Assembly: GCF_002154895.1 (NCBI RefSeq)
Contig: NZ_MUIZ01000008.1
Span: forward strand, 1-45,901
Length of the DNA stretch: 45,901 nt
DNA from: Lactococcus petauri
Lineage (GTDB): Bacteria; Bacillota; Bacilli; Lactobacillales; Streptococcaceae
Direction: 5' to 3'
Under the pieces are notes generated by a model, which did no database searches, had not been told where the DNA came from, and saw only the letters and a list, made by a program, of their open reading frames with translations. Below are positions 6,709 to 14,624 of the stretch, piece by piece; the stretch's first letter is position 1; each line of letters begins with the position of its first letter. A program made the position numbers and the translations under genes.

Positions 6709-9210
6709 ATGAAACTTAGTTACCCAATAGAACGCTATAAGGAGAATTTAGTCTTAACCAAAGAAAGAGAAGTGATGGCTTTTTATACTATCCCTTATTT
6801 TTCTTCTTCTCCAATCAATTTTAAGAAAAAAAGAGAAACAAAAGAAACAATAGAAAAAGCAATAAAAAAATTATTACCGAATGCCTATTTTGAACTTTCT
6901 TTAGTATCACGTGATTTTCTTTTGGAAGAAAAAATGTCAGACCTTGCGGAAACATTCGTATCTGAAAATAAAAAATCAGGAGAAGTTTATCTTAAAGAAG
7001 TAACGGAACGTTATAAAAAAGAGATGGAGATTCCTTATAAATATGTTTGGTTACTAGGGGTCTATCTCTCAAAAGAAATGAAAGATATGTCTTTCAAAGA
7101 GCTTATTAAAAATGCAATCACAAAACAAACAACAGCTTTGATGAATGCTTTAGGACGATACGTTCAAGTGGGAGAGGATTGGTCTGAAAATTGGTACCAT
7201 GCAGAAATGGAACTCAGACAAACACTATCAGCGTTAAAACCTGTACCTTTGTCTGATGAACAAATGTATTATTACCAAAAGCTTCAATTTTTACCTTATA
7301 TCCCACATTTGTTTAAAGATGTACTGGAATCAAGAAGTATCAACAATATTACAGATACTATGATTTATGCCAATAATATGGGAGAGTTACAGTTTGTAAG
7401 TCCTTATGGTACAAGTTACCTTTCAATTTTACCAATTGGAAAGTCTACTGGAATATTGACTAACAATCATATTGATGAAATTGTTCAAAGTTTCAACTTT
7501 CCAATTGGTCTTAAGAAGAAGTGTCATTTTCCTGATATGAAAAGTTCATTTGGCTATAAGTCCAAAATGAGCCAAAGCTTAGTCCGTTCAAAAACAATTA
7601 TGCGTGAAACTGCAAATACAGGAAATGTTATGCATGACCGTATTATTATTGGGCGTAAAGGTTTAAACGATATGGCAAAAAAAGTTCAAGCAAAAGAGCC
7701 TATTATTGAATATGGCGCTTTTTTATTTATTGCAGCTTCAAGTCGTGAACAATTGAGAAGCCGTGTAAAAACAGCAATCGGTGCATTTGAAGGTAAATTT
7801 GAATTGGAACGTGCACGTATGGATCAAGCCTATCTTTTTCAATCGTTACTCTATGGCGCAAAGTTAGACCGTACAACACGCTTTTGGTATCACTCTTCAG
7901 ATTCTGCAGGTTTTTCACAACACTTGCCATTTACCACAACAAAGAGCGGTTCAGATTCAGGCTTTCCTTTAGGGCGAGTAGATACGAACTACCACAAGTG
8001 GGAAGATTTAAACCAAGCTATTCATGCTTCGAGAAATATTGTCCTCTATAATCCTATGCTTGCCAATAAAGAGGGAATTGCAGGGAAGGTGACTAAAAAT
8101 CTTTTAACGACAGTTACAGGTATGACAGGTTCAGGTAAGACAATACTTGCTCAATATAAGTTCTTACAAAATGTACATTCTAAAATCAAATCACTTTATA
8201 TTGACCCCAAACACAATATTAGGGCGCAATGGCTCAGTGTATCGCAAGACCCAGTATGGCGGAAGAAAAATCCCGAACTGGCAGCGGTGATTGATAGAAT
8301 TAACTTTGTAACACTTGATTATCAGAAAACAGAAAATGTAGGTGTACTTGACCCTATTGTCTTTTTAAATCCAGAAGATGCCTTGACAGTGGCGAAAACC
8401 ATGCTTAAGTATTTGGGAGAGGGGACATGGAAAAAAGAAGAAACAACAGCTATTTCTAAAGCTGTAAAAGCAATTGTGAAACGTAAAATTGAAGGTGAAT
8501 CAGTCGGTTTTATGCACGTGATTGATATTTTGAGAGATTCAAAAAAAGAAACTGTACAAGCTGCAGGGGAGTATCTTTTTGAAGCAGTTGAAGGTTCTAT
8601 TTTATCTTTGGCATTTTCTTATGGAGAAGTTGAGGGAATTTCATTTGAAGAACACGCAACTATTTTAGAAATAGCGGATTTAGAACTTCCTGAATCAGAT
8701 TCAGATGATGAACTTTCAGAAGAAGAACGTAATTCTGTTGCTTTGATGATGGCTTTAGGCACATTCTGTAAACGATTTGGTTCAATGAACGACCAAGAAG
8801 AAACGGTTGAATTTATGGATGAGGTTTGGGTGATTATGACTTCTAAAGAAGGAAAACGTATCATCAAGTCCATGAAGCGTGTCGGACGTTCTCAGAATAA
8901 TAAGCTTGTTCTTATTTCTCAATCCGTCAATGACGTGAAGGATTCAAACGATACCACAGGTGCAGGTGAACGTTTTTGTTTCTATGAGGATGGAGAGGAA
9001 GAACAAATTTTACGTACCTTGAAATTAGAAGTCAATGAAACGAATATTCAATGGATTCGGAATATGAATCAAGGACAATGTGTGTATTTAGATGTCTTTG
9101 GCAACATCAACCGCATTTCAATTGAAATCCCTGAAGCGTGGTTAGAATTATTTGCGCCTAAGAATGATTCAGAACAGTCTCAGTTAGAAAAACAATACCA
9201 AAAACGTTAG
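6709..9210 (+). CDS. VirB4/TcpF-like conjugation ATPase
   Basis: 833 residues, ribosome-binding site AGAGGA. The first ~430 residues form the VirB4-type N-terminal domain that docks to the membrane components. The ATPase domain has Walker A GMTGSGKT (471-478) and a hydrophobic Walker B ending in FMDE (Asp704, Glu705), with further RecA-like motifs such as LISQSVND near 750. Length fits the family (about 800-850). The protein energises substrate transfer and channel assembly at the cytoplasmic face. It corresponds to Orf16 of Tn916, ConE of ICEBs1 and TcpF of pCW3. It follows the TcpE-like gene by 20 bases and precedes the VirB6-like gene by 11, the standard order. Confidence 0.92.
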   Translation: MKLSYPIERYKENLVLTKEREVMAFYTIPYFSSSPINFKKKRETKETIEKAIKKLLPNAYFELSLVSRDFLLEEKMSDLAETFVSENKKSGEVYLKEVTERYKKEMEIPYKYVWLLGVYLSKEMKDMSFKELIKNAITKQTTALMNALGRYVQVGEDWSENWYHAEMELRQTLSALKPVPLSDEQMYYYQKLQFLPYIPHLFKDVLESRSINNITDTMIYANNMGELQFVSPYGTSYLSILPIGKSTGILTNNHIDEIVQSFNFPIGLKKKCHFPDMKSSFGYKSKMSQSLVRSKTIMRETANTGNVMHDRIIIGRKGLNDMAKKVQAKEPIIEYGAFLFIAASSREQLRSRVKTAIGAFEGKFELERARMDQAYLFQSLLYGAKLDRTTRFWYHSSDSAGFSQHLPFTTTKSGSDSGFPLGRVDTNYHKWEDLNQAIHASRNIVLYNPMLANKEGIAGKVTKNLLTTVTGMTGSGKTILAQYKFLQNVHSKIKSLYIDPKHNIRAQWLSVSQDPVWRKKNPELAAVIDRINFVTLDYQKTENVGVLDPIVFLNPEDALTVAKTMLKYLGEGTWKKEETTAISKAVKAIVKRKIEGESVGFMHVIDILRDSKKETVQAAGEYLFEAVEGSILSLAFSYGEVEGISFEEHATILEIADLELPESDSDDELSEEERNSVALMMALGTFCKRFGSMNDQEETVEFMDEVWVIMTSKEGKRIIKSMKRVGRSQNNKLVLISQSVNDVKDSNDTTGAGERFCFYEDGEEEQILRTLKLEVNETNIQWIRNMNQGQCVYLDVFGNINRISIEIPEAWLELFAPKNDSEQSQLEKQYQKR

Positions 9211-9221
9211 GAGGTAAATAT

Positions 9222-11060
9222 ATGGATTTTAGTATTCTATATAAAGGTATAATGAAATATGAAATTTACCGAGAAACTGTTGGGGGTAAGATTGCAGAAC
9301 CAGTGCCTTTATTTTGGAATTTCATATCAAGTATTCTTATAGGAATGCCATTTCAAATTTTTAAAATACAAGCAGTAATGGTTAGTTTTTTGACAAATCT
9401 TCTTAATATTTCAGGCACTTTGAAATCTGTTCAAGCAACTATGATGACTCATGCTAAGGCTATCTTTTTAGGGTTTATTGGTGGTTCAAATGGTACAATT
9501 GCACAGGCTTCAGGGGCGGGGATGTTACTTGCTATTACTGGTTTTTACTTGTTTTACCAATATACCAATGGTAAAGGAAATTTCATGCGTGCTTTCATTC
9601 ATTTGATGGCAGTTGTCGCGACTATGTTTTTCTTTTTTGGAAATTTTACTGTAACGACACCAGCAGGAAATAGTAAAACGGCTATGGGCGGTCAAATCCT
9701 CTTTGATACAGTAACCAATATCGCAGATACAGCCAAAAAAGAAATTAATAATGGAATGACGGGTTTTTCTAATACCGAAGAATCGGGAGATTTTATTGAA
9801 AATTATGTGGTTAAACCTACCGCAAATTTTATCAATACAGGTAATCCTGCAGGGATTATTAATTCTGAAACTGGAGAAACTTTTTCTTATGAAGCTGCTA
9901 GTGGTGAGAAAGAAGTAGATGGTAAGAAAGGTCAAGCTTATGTAGATAAATTAGCTGCAGATGGCTTGATTGATGGTCGTAAAGGTAATCCGTATCTTAA
10001 AAATACAGGTAAACAATTAGGTTTTCAAGTTGCTGCAGGTTTTATGGGTGGTATGAATTTATGGATATACGCTGTTCCAATTATCGCAGTCAATTCAACT
10101 ATATCAGCTCTTTCACTCTTGGTCTGTGTTTTTGTCATAATCATACCTTTGAGCGCTCTATTGAGCTTTGTTCCATGGTTTAGAAATGCTTTCTTTACGA
10201 CAATAAAAACAACGCTTGGTTTATTAGTTGCGCCATCAATTTTAAGTGTTATGCTTGGAATGTTATTCTTTTTAATGATACAGATTGATTATGGCGTATT
10301 AAGTCTGATTATTGGTAAACCACAAACGAATTTAGAAGCTGCAGTATCAGGGTTAAGCAGTATAGAATTTCTTATATTTTTCCCAGTTGTTTTTATCTTG
10401 AAAATAGTGTTCATGATGATTTTATGGAAAAATCGTTCAGGTATTTCTCAAAAAGTTGCAGGAACAAATATGGCTTCAGGAAATGCGGAACTTTCTCATA
10501 TGAAGATGGAATGGGAGCAGTTTAAACGTGGTTTCAAAAAGAATGCTGAGGGTGGTGCTAAAATAGCAACTGGTGTAGCGACAGAAAATCCAGCTCTTAT
10601 CGCTGATGGTGCTTCTTTGGTTGCCCCTAACATGACGAAGGGATATAATCGTTTTCAAGAAATGAAGCAACAGCCTTCTGAAGATATACAAGAGCCTGAG
10701 AAACAGATGGAAGAACAGAGTCCAAATGATAGCCAAGTTCCAAATGAAACTCAACTTCAAGAGCAAAATGCTTCAGAAGAAACTCAAAATATTGAAGTTC
10801 CGCCTGAAGAACATATTTTAAATGCAGAGGACAACAGTACAGAACTTGAAAATACAGAAAACTTAATTTCTGAAGAAAGTCAAACACTTGAAAATGAAGA
10901 AATATCGGAACAAGTTGATGTTCAAGATTTGCAAGATAATCCTGATATTGAGAAATCGTTTGCGACTGAAGAAGAATCGATTATTGAAGAATCAATGGAT
11001 CAAAGTGATTTAATCAGTTGGGAAGAAGCGGTTCAGGATTTACAAGAAGTGAGAGTATAA
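9222..11060 (+). CDS. VirB6/TcpH-like polytopic channel protein with acidic tail
   Basis: 612 residues, strong ribosome-binding site AGGAGG. Hydrophobic segments cluster at about 30-60, 85-145, 280-320, 330-365 and 380-405, with an extracytoplasmic stretch of about 130 residues between the second and third clusters. From about 475 onward the tail is cytoplasmic, extremely rich in Glu, Gln and Asn, and likely disordered. This layout matches Orf15/ConG/TcpH, the VirB6-like pore protein of Gram-positive conjugation systems. The acidic tail is longer than I expect and may bind the VirB4 ATPase or the coupling protein (inference). The next gene starts three bases after the stop. Confidence 0.88.
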   Translation: MDFSILYKGIMKYEIYRETVGGKIAEPVPLFWNFISSILIGMPFQIFKIQAVMVSFLTNLLNISGTLKSVQATMMTHAKAIFLGFIGGSNGTIAQASGAGMLLAITGFYLFYQYTNGKGNFMRAFIHLMAVVATMFFFFGNFTVTTPAGNSKTAMGGQILFDTVTNIADTAKKEINNGMTGFSNTEESGDFIENYVVKPTANFINTGNPAGIINSETGETFSYEAASGEKEVDGKKGQAYVDKLAADGLIDGRKGNPYLKNTGKQLGFQVAAGFMGGMNLWIYAVPIIAVNSTISALSLLVCVFVIIIPLSALLSFVPWFRNAFFTTIKTTLGLLVAPSILSVMLGMLFFLMIQIDYGVLSLIIGKPQTNLEAAVSGLSSIEFLIFFPVVFILKIVFMMILWKNRSGISQKVAGTNMASGNAELSHMKMEWEQFKRGFKKNAEGGAKIATGVATENPALIADGASLVAPNMTKGYNRFQEMKQQPSEDIQEPEKQMEEQSPNDSQVPNETQLQEQNASEETQNIEVPPEEHILNAEDNSTELENTENLISEESQTLENEEISEQVDVQDLQDNPDIEKSFATEEESIIEESMDQSDLISWEEAVQDLQEVRV

Positions 11061-11063
11061 AGT

Positions 11064-12098
11064 ATGAAGAAAATAGGCTTAATAATTGCAGGAGTTCTCA
11101 CTCCTGTTTTTCTTTTCTTTGGACTAGTCTTAGTACTCTTTGGTTCAATGTTAAGTATTGGAAGTAAAGAGGGTGTTCCCGATATTTCAGGAAATGGCAC
11201 TCCTCCAGTAACAGGGCAAGCCCTTCAAGTTGCGACAAAAACTTATCAACACTTGATGAAAGAACACAAATTCACTTCTGAGGGAGCTTCAGGGGCACTT
11301 GCAGTAGCTCAACGTGAGAGTATGTTTGACCCACAAGCCATTAATCCTGCAGGAGGTGTTGCAGGGCTTTTTCAATGGTCTGGATGGGGGAGTTTTATTA
11401 ATGGTGACCGTATTCACTCTGAAGGTTCAATTAAAGGAATGGATTTAACTACTCTAACACTTGATAATGAGTTAACGCTTATGGATAAAGAATTAAATGG
11501 TTCTTTTTCAAAAGTAAAAACACTTCTTCGTAAGTCTAAAGACCCTGTACAGGCAGCCAAAGATTGGTCGCTTTACTATGAAGGAGTGAGTTTATCAGAT
11601 GGGCAAACTAATTTGGAGCTGATTTCTCAGTTAGCGAATCAATGGTATGCCTATTTTAACGGTTCAGGTTCATCAGGTGGGGCTATCAAACTTCTTAATG
11701 AAGTATTAGGGAAAAAAGTAGGTTCAGGACAATGTTATGCTTTATCAGATTACTATGTGAATAGTATCAGCGGTTTTCATCTTCAGGGGTTATGTGCTTT
11801 TAATATTGGTTCAGACAACTTTAGTGCCTTTACCTCTCATGGTTGGAAAGTCATTATGAAGCCAAAAGCGAGTGACCTTGTGGCAGGAGCAGTTGTCAAT
11901 TGGGGCTTTGGACCAGTTGCAGGTTCAGCAAGTGAGAATCCATACGGGCATACTGGTGTAATTAGCACAGTAAAAGGAAATAGCTTTACAACTTATGAAC
12001 AAAATGTAGGGGGAGTTCAAATAGTTCAAAAAATGAATCGCACGTGGGATGGCAGTATTACAAGTATTGCAATACCACCACAAGGAGATAAGAAGTGA
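11064..12098 (+). CDS. Bifunctional cell-wall hydrolase: lysozyme-like plus CHAP domain (TcpG/CwlT role)
   Basis: 344 residues. One N-terminal membrane helix (about 5-28) anchors the enzyme outside. Residues about 50-195 are a lysozyme-like domain of the kind found in phage tail and conjugation muramidases, with the likely catalytic Glu85 in AQRESMFDP and a following GGVAGLFQWSGWG. Residues about 205-335 are a CHAP amidase/endopeptidase domain: Cys224 in GQCYALSDYY, His296 in YGHTGVI, and a Glu/Asn at 312-314 in YEQN. Tn916 Orf14 and ICEBs1 CwlT instead carry an NlpC/P60 domain, so this element has a different peptidase half. The enzyme opens peptidoglycan for the channel. It starts three bases after the VirB6-like stop and overlaps the lipoprotein gene by four bases. 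Confidence 0.9.
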   Translation: MKKIGLIIAGVLTPVFLFFGLVLVLFGSMLSIGSKEGVPDISGNGTPPVTGQALQVATKTYQHLMKEHKFTSEGASGALAVAQRESMFDPQAINPAGGVAGLFQWSGWGSFINGDRIHSEGSIKGMDLTTLTLDNELTLMDKELNGSFSKVKTLLRKSKDPVQAAKDWSLYYEGVSLSDGQTNLELISQLANQWYAYFNGSGSSGGAIKLLNEVLGKKVGSGQCYALSDYYVNSISGFHLQGLCAFNIGSDNFSAFTSHGWKVIMKPKASDLVAGAVVNWGFGPVAGSASENPYGHTGVISTVKGNSFTTYEQNVGGVQIVQKMNRTWDGSITSIAIPPQGDKK

Positions 12099-12607
12099 AA
12101 AAAGTAAATTTATTAATATTTGGAGTTTCTTCATTACTATTACTTTCAGCTTGTGGCAATAATCAAATTGTCAAACCAAATAAAATAGAAGTTTCATCAT
12201 CACAAGTAACGAACACTTCTACCAAGAAAGAAATTGTAAAGACAACTGAAACTTCTGAAAGTTCAGAAATGAAATTTGAACCTTTGAAGGCAAAAGAAGT
12301 TGTGCAAGATTTTATTGATAGTTATTACAATTATTCTTCGGAAAACAAGCGTAATGAATTGACTAAAGCTTTTTGTACTTCAGAGGTGCAGAAGAAGTTG
12401 CATTTAGTTAAAGTTGCTAAAGAAATAAAAATGGAATCGTCTGTCACTGCTTCAGATATTTATGAGGGAGAAGAAGGGGAGTACTTAGTTATGGTTTCTT
12501 ATGATTTAAATGGTAATCAAGTGACACCACAGGTATTAAAAATAAATGTTGAGCAAGGAAGTAATCAGTATTTAATTTCTAGTGTTGATTTTCCATTAAT
12601 GAATTGA
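12095..12607 (+). CDS. Lipoprotein with probable NTF2/VirB8-like domain, end of transfer operon
   Basis: 170 residues from a GTG overlapping the upstream TGA; ribosome-binding site AAGGAG lies about 9 bases before. The signal peptide ends in the lipobox LLSAC (Cys20), so the mature protein is a membrane-linked lipoprotein. After a Ser/Thr linker, residues about 68-168 run AKEVVQDFIDSYYNY, a helix pair, then alternating strands (YLVMVSYDL, QVLKINVEQG, YLISSVDFPL). This is the pattern of NTF2-like domains as seen in TcpC/Orf13 and VirB8. It occupies the slot of orf13 in Tn916. Fold assignment is my reading of pattern and position, not a motif match. Confidence 0.7.
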   Translation: MKKVNLLIFGVSSLLLLSACGNNQIVKPNKIEVSSSQVTNTSTKKEIVKTTETSESSEMKFEPLKAKEVVQDFIDSYYNYSSENKRNELTKAFCTSEVQKKLHLVKVAKEIKMESSVTASDIYEGEEGEYLVMVSYDLNGNQVTPQVLKINVEQGSNQYLISSVDFPLMN

Positions 12608-12617
12608 GGAGAATATT

Positions 12618-12650
12618 TTGAGTACAAATAGAATAAGAGATGAATCATGA
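12618..12650 (+). pseudogene. Ten-codon ORF with ribosome-binding site, possible gene remnant
   Basis: TTG at 12618 follows GAGGAG at good spacing and reads MSTNRIRDES before a TGA. An overlapping ATG (12642) would give MNHEVRFT. Either is too short for a normal protein. It looks like the start of a gene whose body was deleted, retained between the lipoprotein and a terminator. A functional micropeptide cannot be excluded. Confidence 0.25.
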
Positions 12651-12682
12651 GGTTCGTTTTACATAAATAAAAATTAAGAAGT

Positions 12683-12714
12683 AAAGACTTGTTTTGGAAC
12701 AAGTCTTTTTTGTT
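12683..12714 (+). terminator. Terminator of the transfer operon
   Basis: Perfect 11-bp stem (AAAGACTTGTT with AACAAGTCTTT), loop TTGG, then a T run. It separates the transfer genes from the small gene at 12729 and the recombination genes. Confidence 0.9.
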
Positions 12715-12728
12715 TTAAAGGAGAAAAC

Positions 12729-12983
12729 ATGGAAGTAAATGAAATGCGCCGCTTAGCTATTTTAGATTTGAAAACTAAAGGTTTTGCGTTGGATAGTTAT
12801 TGGGAAGGGTCAGGTAGTTGGCTAGGCTGTTATGCCCGTCCTAAAAACAAACCACCTTATGGGTTTGATGAAGCTTATGATGAATTTGGAAACTTGATCC
12901 CTAAAGATGGTCGGGATTATACAGAATGGTTTGAATGGAATGTTCCAGAGCTTTTGGAATTACAAAGACAATATCCACAATAA
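12729..12983 (+). CDS. Small acidic hypothetical protein of the ICE
   Basis: 84 residues, strong ribosome-binding site AAAGGAG seven bases before ATG. It is rich in Trp, Tyr, Asp and Glu, has no membrane segment, and contains WEGSGSW and PPYGFDEAYDEFGN stretches typical of a small soluble domain. It is flanked on both sides by terminators, so it is probably transcribed on its own or by read-through. No family recognised. Acidic small proteins near mobile-element recombination modules sometimes act as DNA mimics or anti-defence factors; that is speculation here. Confidence 0.65.
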   Translation: MEVNEMRRLAILDLKTKGFALDSYWEGSGSWLGCYARPKNKPPYGFDEAYDEFGNLIPKDGRDYTEWFEWNVPELLELQRQYPQ

Positions 12984-13001
12984 TTTAAATCGGTGAATAT
13001 T

Positions 13002-13034
13002 AAGGGCGAGAGAAATCTTGTCCTTCTTTTTTTA
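13002..13034 (+). terminator. Terminator before the excisionase gene
   Basis: A stem of about nine pairs with two G-T pairs (AAGGGC pairing with GTCCTT, then GAG with CTT) is followed by C and a run of T at 13026-13032. Confidence 0.6.
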
Positions 13035-13054
13035 TAGGAAAGGAAATTTAATTT

Positions 13055-13276
13055 ATGGAGAGAGAGTGGTACAAAGATTTAAGAACAAAGGAAGAACTTG
13101 GGGAGTTTTTAAAAGTGTCAGACAGTACGATAACAAGACACATAGATGAAATGAAAAAAAGTGCAAAGTTTAGTGAATATATCCATGAATATTCAAAGAA
13201 GATACTTCGTATTGAATTTCTTGGTTATTGTCAATTTTTAGAAGAAAAAGAATCAAAACGTAAGAAGATGTTATAA
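13055..13276 (+). CDS. Putative excisionase (small winged-helix DNA-binding protein)
   Basis: 73 residues, ribosome-binding site AAAGGAA. The N-terminal half (DLRTKEELGEFLKVSDSTITRHI) is a helix-turn-helix of the Xis/MerR-like type, and the C-terminus is basic. It lies 44 bases before the integrase, the same arrangement as xis-int in Tn916-like elements and many lactococcal prophages. Expected role: bending the element ends so that the integrase catalyses excision. A simple transcriptional repressor of int is the alternative. Confidence 0.75.
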   Translation: MEREWYKDLRTKEELGEFLKVSDSTITRHIDEMKKSAKFSEYIHEYSKKILRIEFLGYCQFLEEKESKRKKML

Positions 13277-13320
13277 TGTTATTACACACATTTCTTTGTT
13301 TGGTTTCCTAAGGAGAAAAT

Positions 13321-14466
13321 ATGTTTTGGAAACTATTAGAAAACGGTAAGTATAGATATTTTGAAAAGTACTTTGATGTTGAGCAGAATAAATGGAAACA
13401 AGTAACTGTCACAATGAATTCAAAGAGTAGGGTATCTCAATCAGAAGCGAGGAACAGGTTATCTCAAAAGATTGAGAAGAATTTACAAAAGAGTAAGGAG
13501 TTAGCTGAAGAAAGCAATCAAGAACTTAGTACAATAAATGAGATATTTCAAGATTGGCGATTAGTAAGAGATATTGAGTTAAAGGATTCATCTTCTCATG
13601 TTGAAAAGAAGGCGTTTAGTAAGTTTTTAGCAGCTTATGGTGACTTAAAAATTATAGAGATTAAAGCTAAGGACATACAAGATTTTTTGCTTAAATCTAA
13701 TCTATCTCCAGTTACTCGTACATTAAGGAAAGCACATTTTAATTTGTTCTTTCGTTATGCCACTACTATTGGTTATATTAATGAAAATCCAGTAGATAGG
13801 GTTGTTCTTCCAAGAATTAGTAAGACACTTTCAGAAGTTCAAAGGAAGCAAAATAAATTTTTGAACAAAGAGGAAATGAAAACAATTTTGGAATTCTCTT
13901 TTAAGAATAAAAGACATCTAAGAAAAACATATTTGTATGAATTTTTATTTTTGACAGGTCTTAGAATTGGTGAAGCTTTAGCTTTAAGATGGGAGGATAT
14001 AGACACAGATACTAGTAGATTGACTGTTAATCACACATTGGATGTTCATAGTGCCTGCACGGGAGATAGAAAAATAACTTCTCCAAAAACGATTCAATCT
14101 TATCGTACAATATATTTAAGTGATAGATGTATAGAAATTTTAAATTACTTTTCTAATAATAAAAAAGACTTAGAGTTTGTATTTGTAAATGAATATGGAC
14201 GAATATTCAACATGTCTACGTTGTCCCATTATTTTAAAGAAATTTGTACATCTTGTTTGGGGGGAGAAACAGATGAGAGAAAATATACATTGCATATGCT
14301 TAGACACTCGCATATTTCATTGTTAATGGAAATGAATATTCCTTTAAAGGCTATCATGGATCGTGTAGGACATTCTAATGAAAAAATGATTCTGCAAGTT
14401 TATAGTCACACAACAACTGAAATACAAAAATCAATGGAGAAAAAAATAAAAGGGTTAACAGTTTAA
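13321..14466 (+). CDS. int: Tyrosine recombinase (ICE integrase)
   Basis: 381 residues; ribosome-binding site AAGGAG. Residues about 1-60 form the AP2-like arm-binding domain, about 75-170 the SAM-like core-binding domain, and the rest the catalytic domain. The catalytic set is complete: Arg215 (TGLRIGEAL), His325 and Arg328 (HMLRHSH), His351 (VGHSN) and nucleophile Tyr361 (YSHTT). Length fits the Tn916/phage type. It inserts and, with the excisionase, removes the element. The stop codon overlaps the first of two tandem 11-bp repeats, so the element's right end lies just beyond. The chromosome resumes by the phosphoesterase gene at 14625. Confidence 0.95.
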   Translation: MFWKLLENGKYRYFEKYFDVEQNKWKQVTVTMNSKSRVSQSEARNRLSQKIEKNLQKSKELAEESNQELSTINEIFQDWRLVRDIELKDSSSHVEKKAFSKFLAAYGDLKIIEIKAKDIQDFLLKSNLSPVTRTLRKAHFNLFFRYATTIGYINENPVDRVVLPRISKTLSEVQRKQNKFLNKEEMKTILEFSFKNKRHLRKTYLYEFLFLTGLRIGEALALRWEDIDTDTSRLTVNHTLDVHSACTGDRKITSPKTIQSYRTIYLSDRCIEILNYFSNNKKDLEFVFVNEYGRIFNMSTLSHYFKEICTSCLGGETDERKYTLHMLRHSHISLLMEMNIPLKAIMDRVGHSNEKMILQVYSHTTTEIQKSMEKKIKGLTV

Positions 14467-14486
14467 AAACTAACCAAAAACTAACC
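14465..14486. repeat. Perfect tandem 11-bp repeat overlapping the integrase stop codon
   Basis: AAAAACTAACC occurs twice back to back (14465-14475 and 14476-14486). The spacing is one helical turn. Tandem repeats directly after int are typical arm-type binding sites for the integrase N-terminal domain, so this is a likely arm site of attR. Confidence 0.7.
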
Positions 14487-14490
14487 AAGG

Positions 14491-14588
14491 AATTGACAAT
14501 AATTGATTTTAATTGACTATTATTGAAAGAATATAAAAATAGAGGATAGCTTAATAAAGGGCTATTGACAGGTATTGAGGATAATTGA
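14491..14588. repeat. Helically phased WATTGA boxes at the ICE-chromosome junction
   Basis: AATTGA or TATTGA recurs at exactly 10-bp steps at 14491, 14501, 14511 and 14521, and again at 14563, 14573 and 14583. An inverted repeat CAATAAT/ATTATTG (14497-14503 and 14519-14525) overlaps the first group. Exact phasing places every box on one face of the DNA. Likely recombination-protein sites and the attR region; part may instead be a control region of the next gene. The crossover point cannot be fixed because attL is outside the window. Confidence 0.6.
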
Positions 14589-14609
14589 GCAGAATAAAAA
14601 ATATGAATG

Positions 14610-14624
14610 TGGTAAAATAAAGCA
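14610..14624 (+). promoter_or_regulatory. Extended -10 promoter giving a leaderless mRNA
   Basis: TGG-TAAAAT (14610-14618), six bases (14619-14624), then the ATG at 14625. Transcription should start at or beside the A of ATG. No ribosome-binding site and no good -35 at standard spacing. Confidence 0.7.

Noticed and set aside
12095-12154. Lipoprotein signal peptide as a source of an enterococcal-type sex pheromone.
   Set aside because: The hydrophobic stretch before the lipobox is generic for lipoproteins; no receptor or inhibitor-peptide gene is visible.
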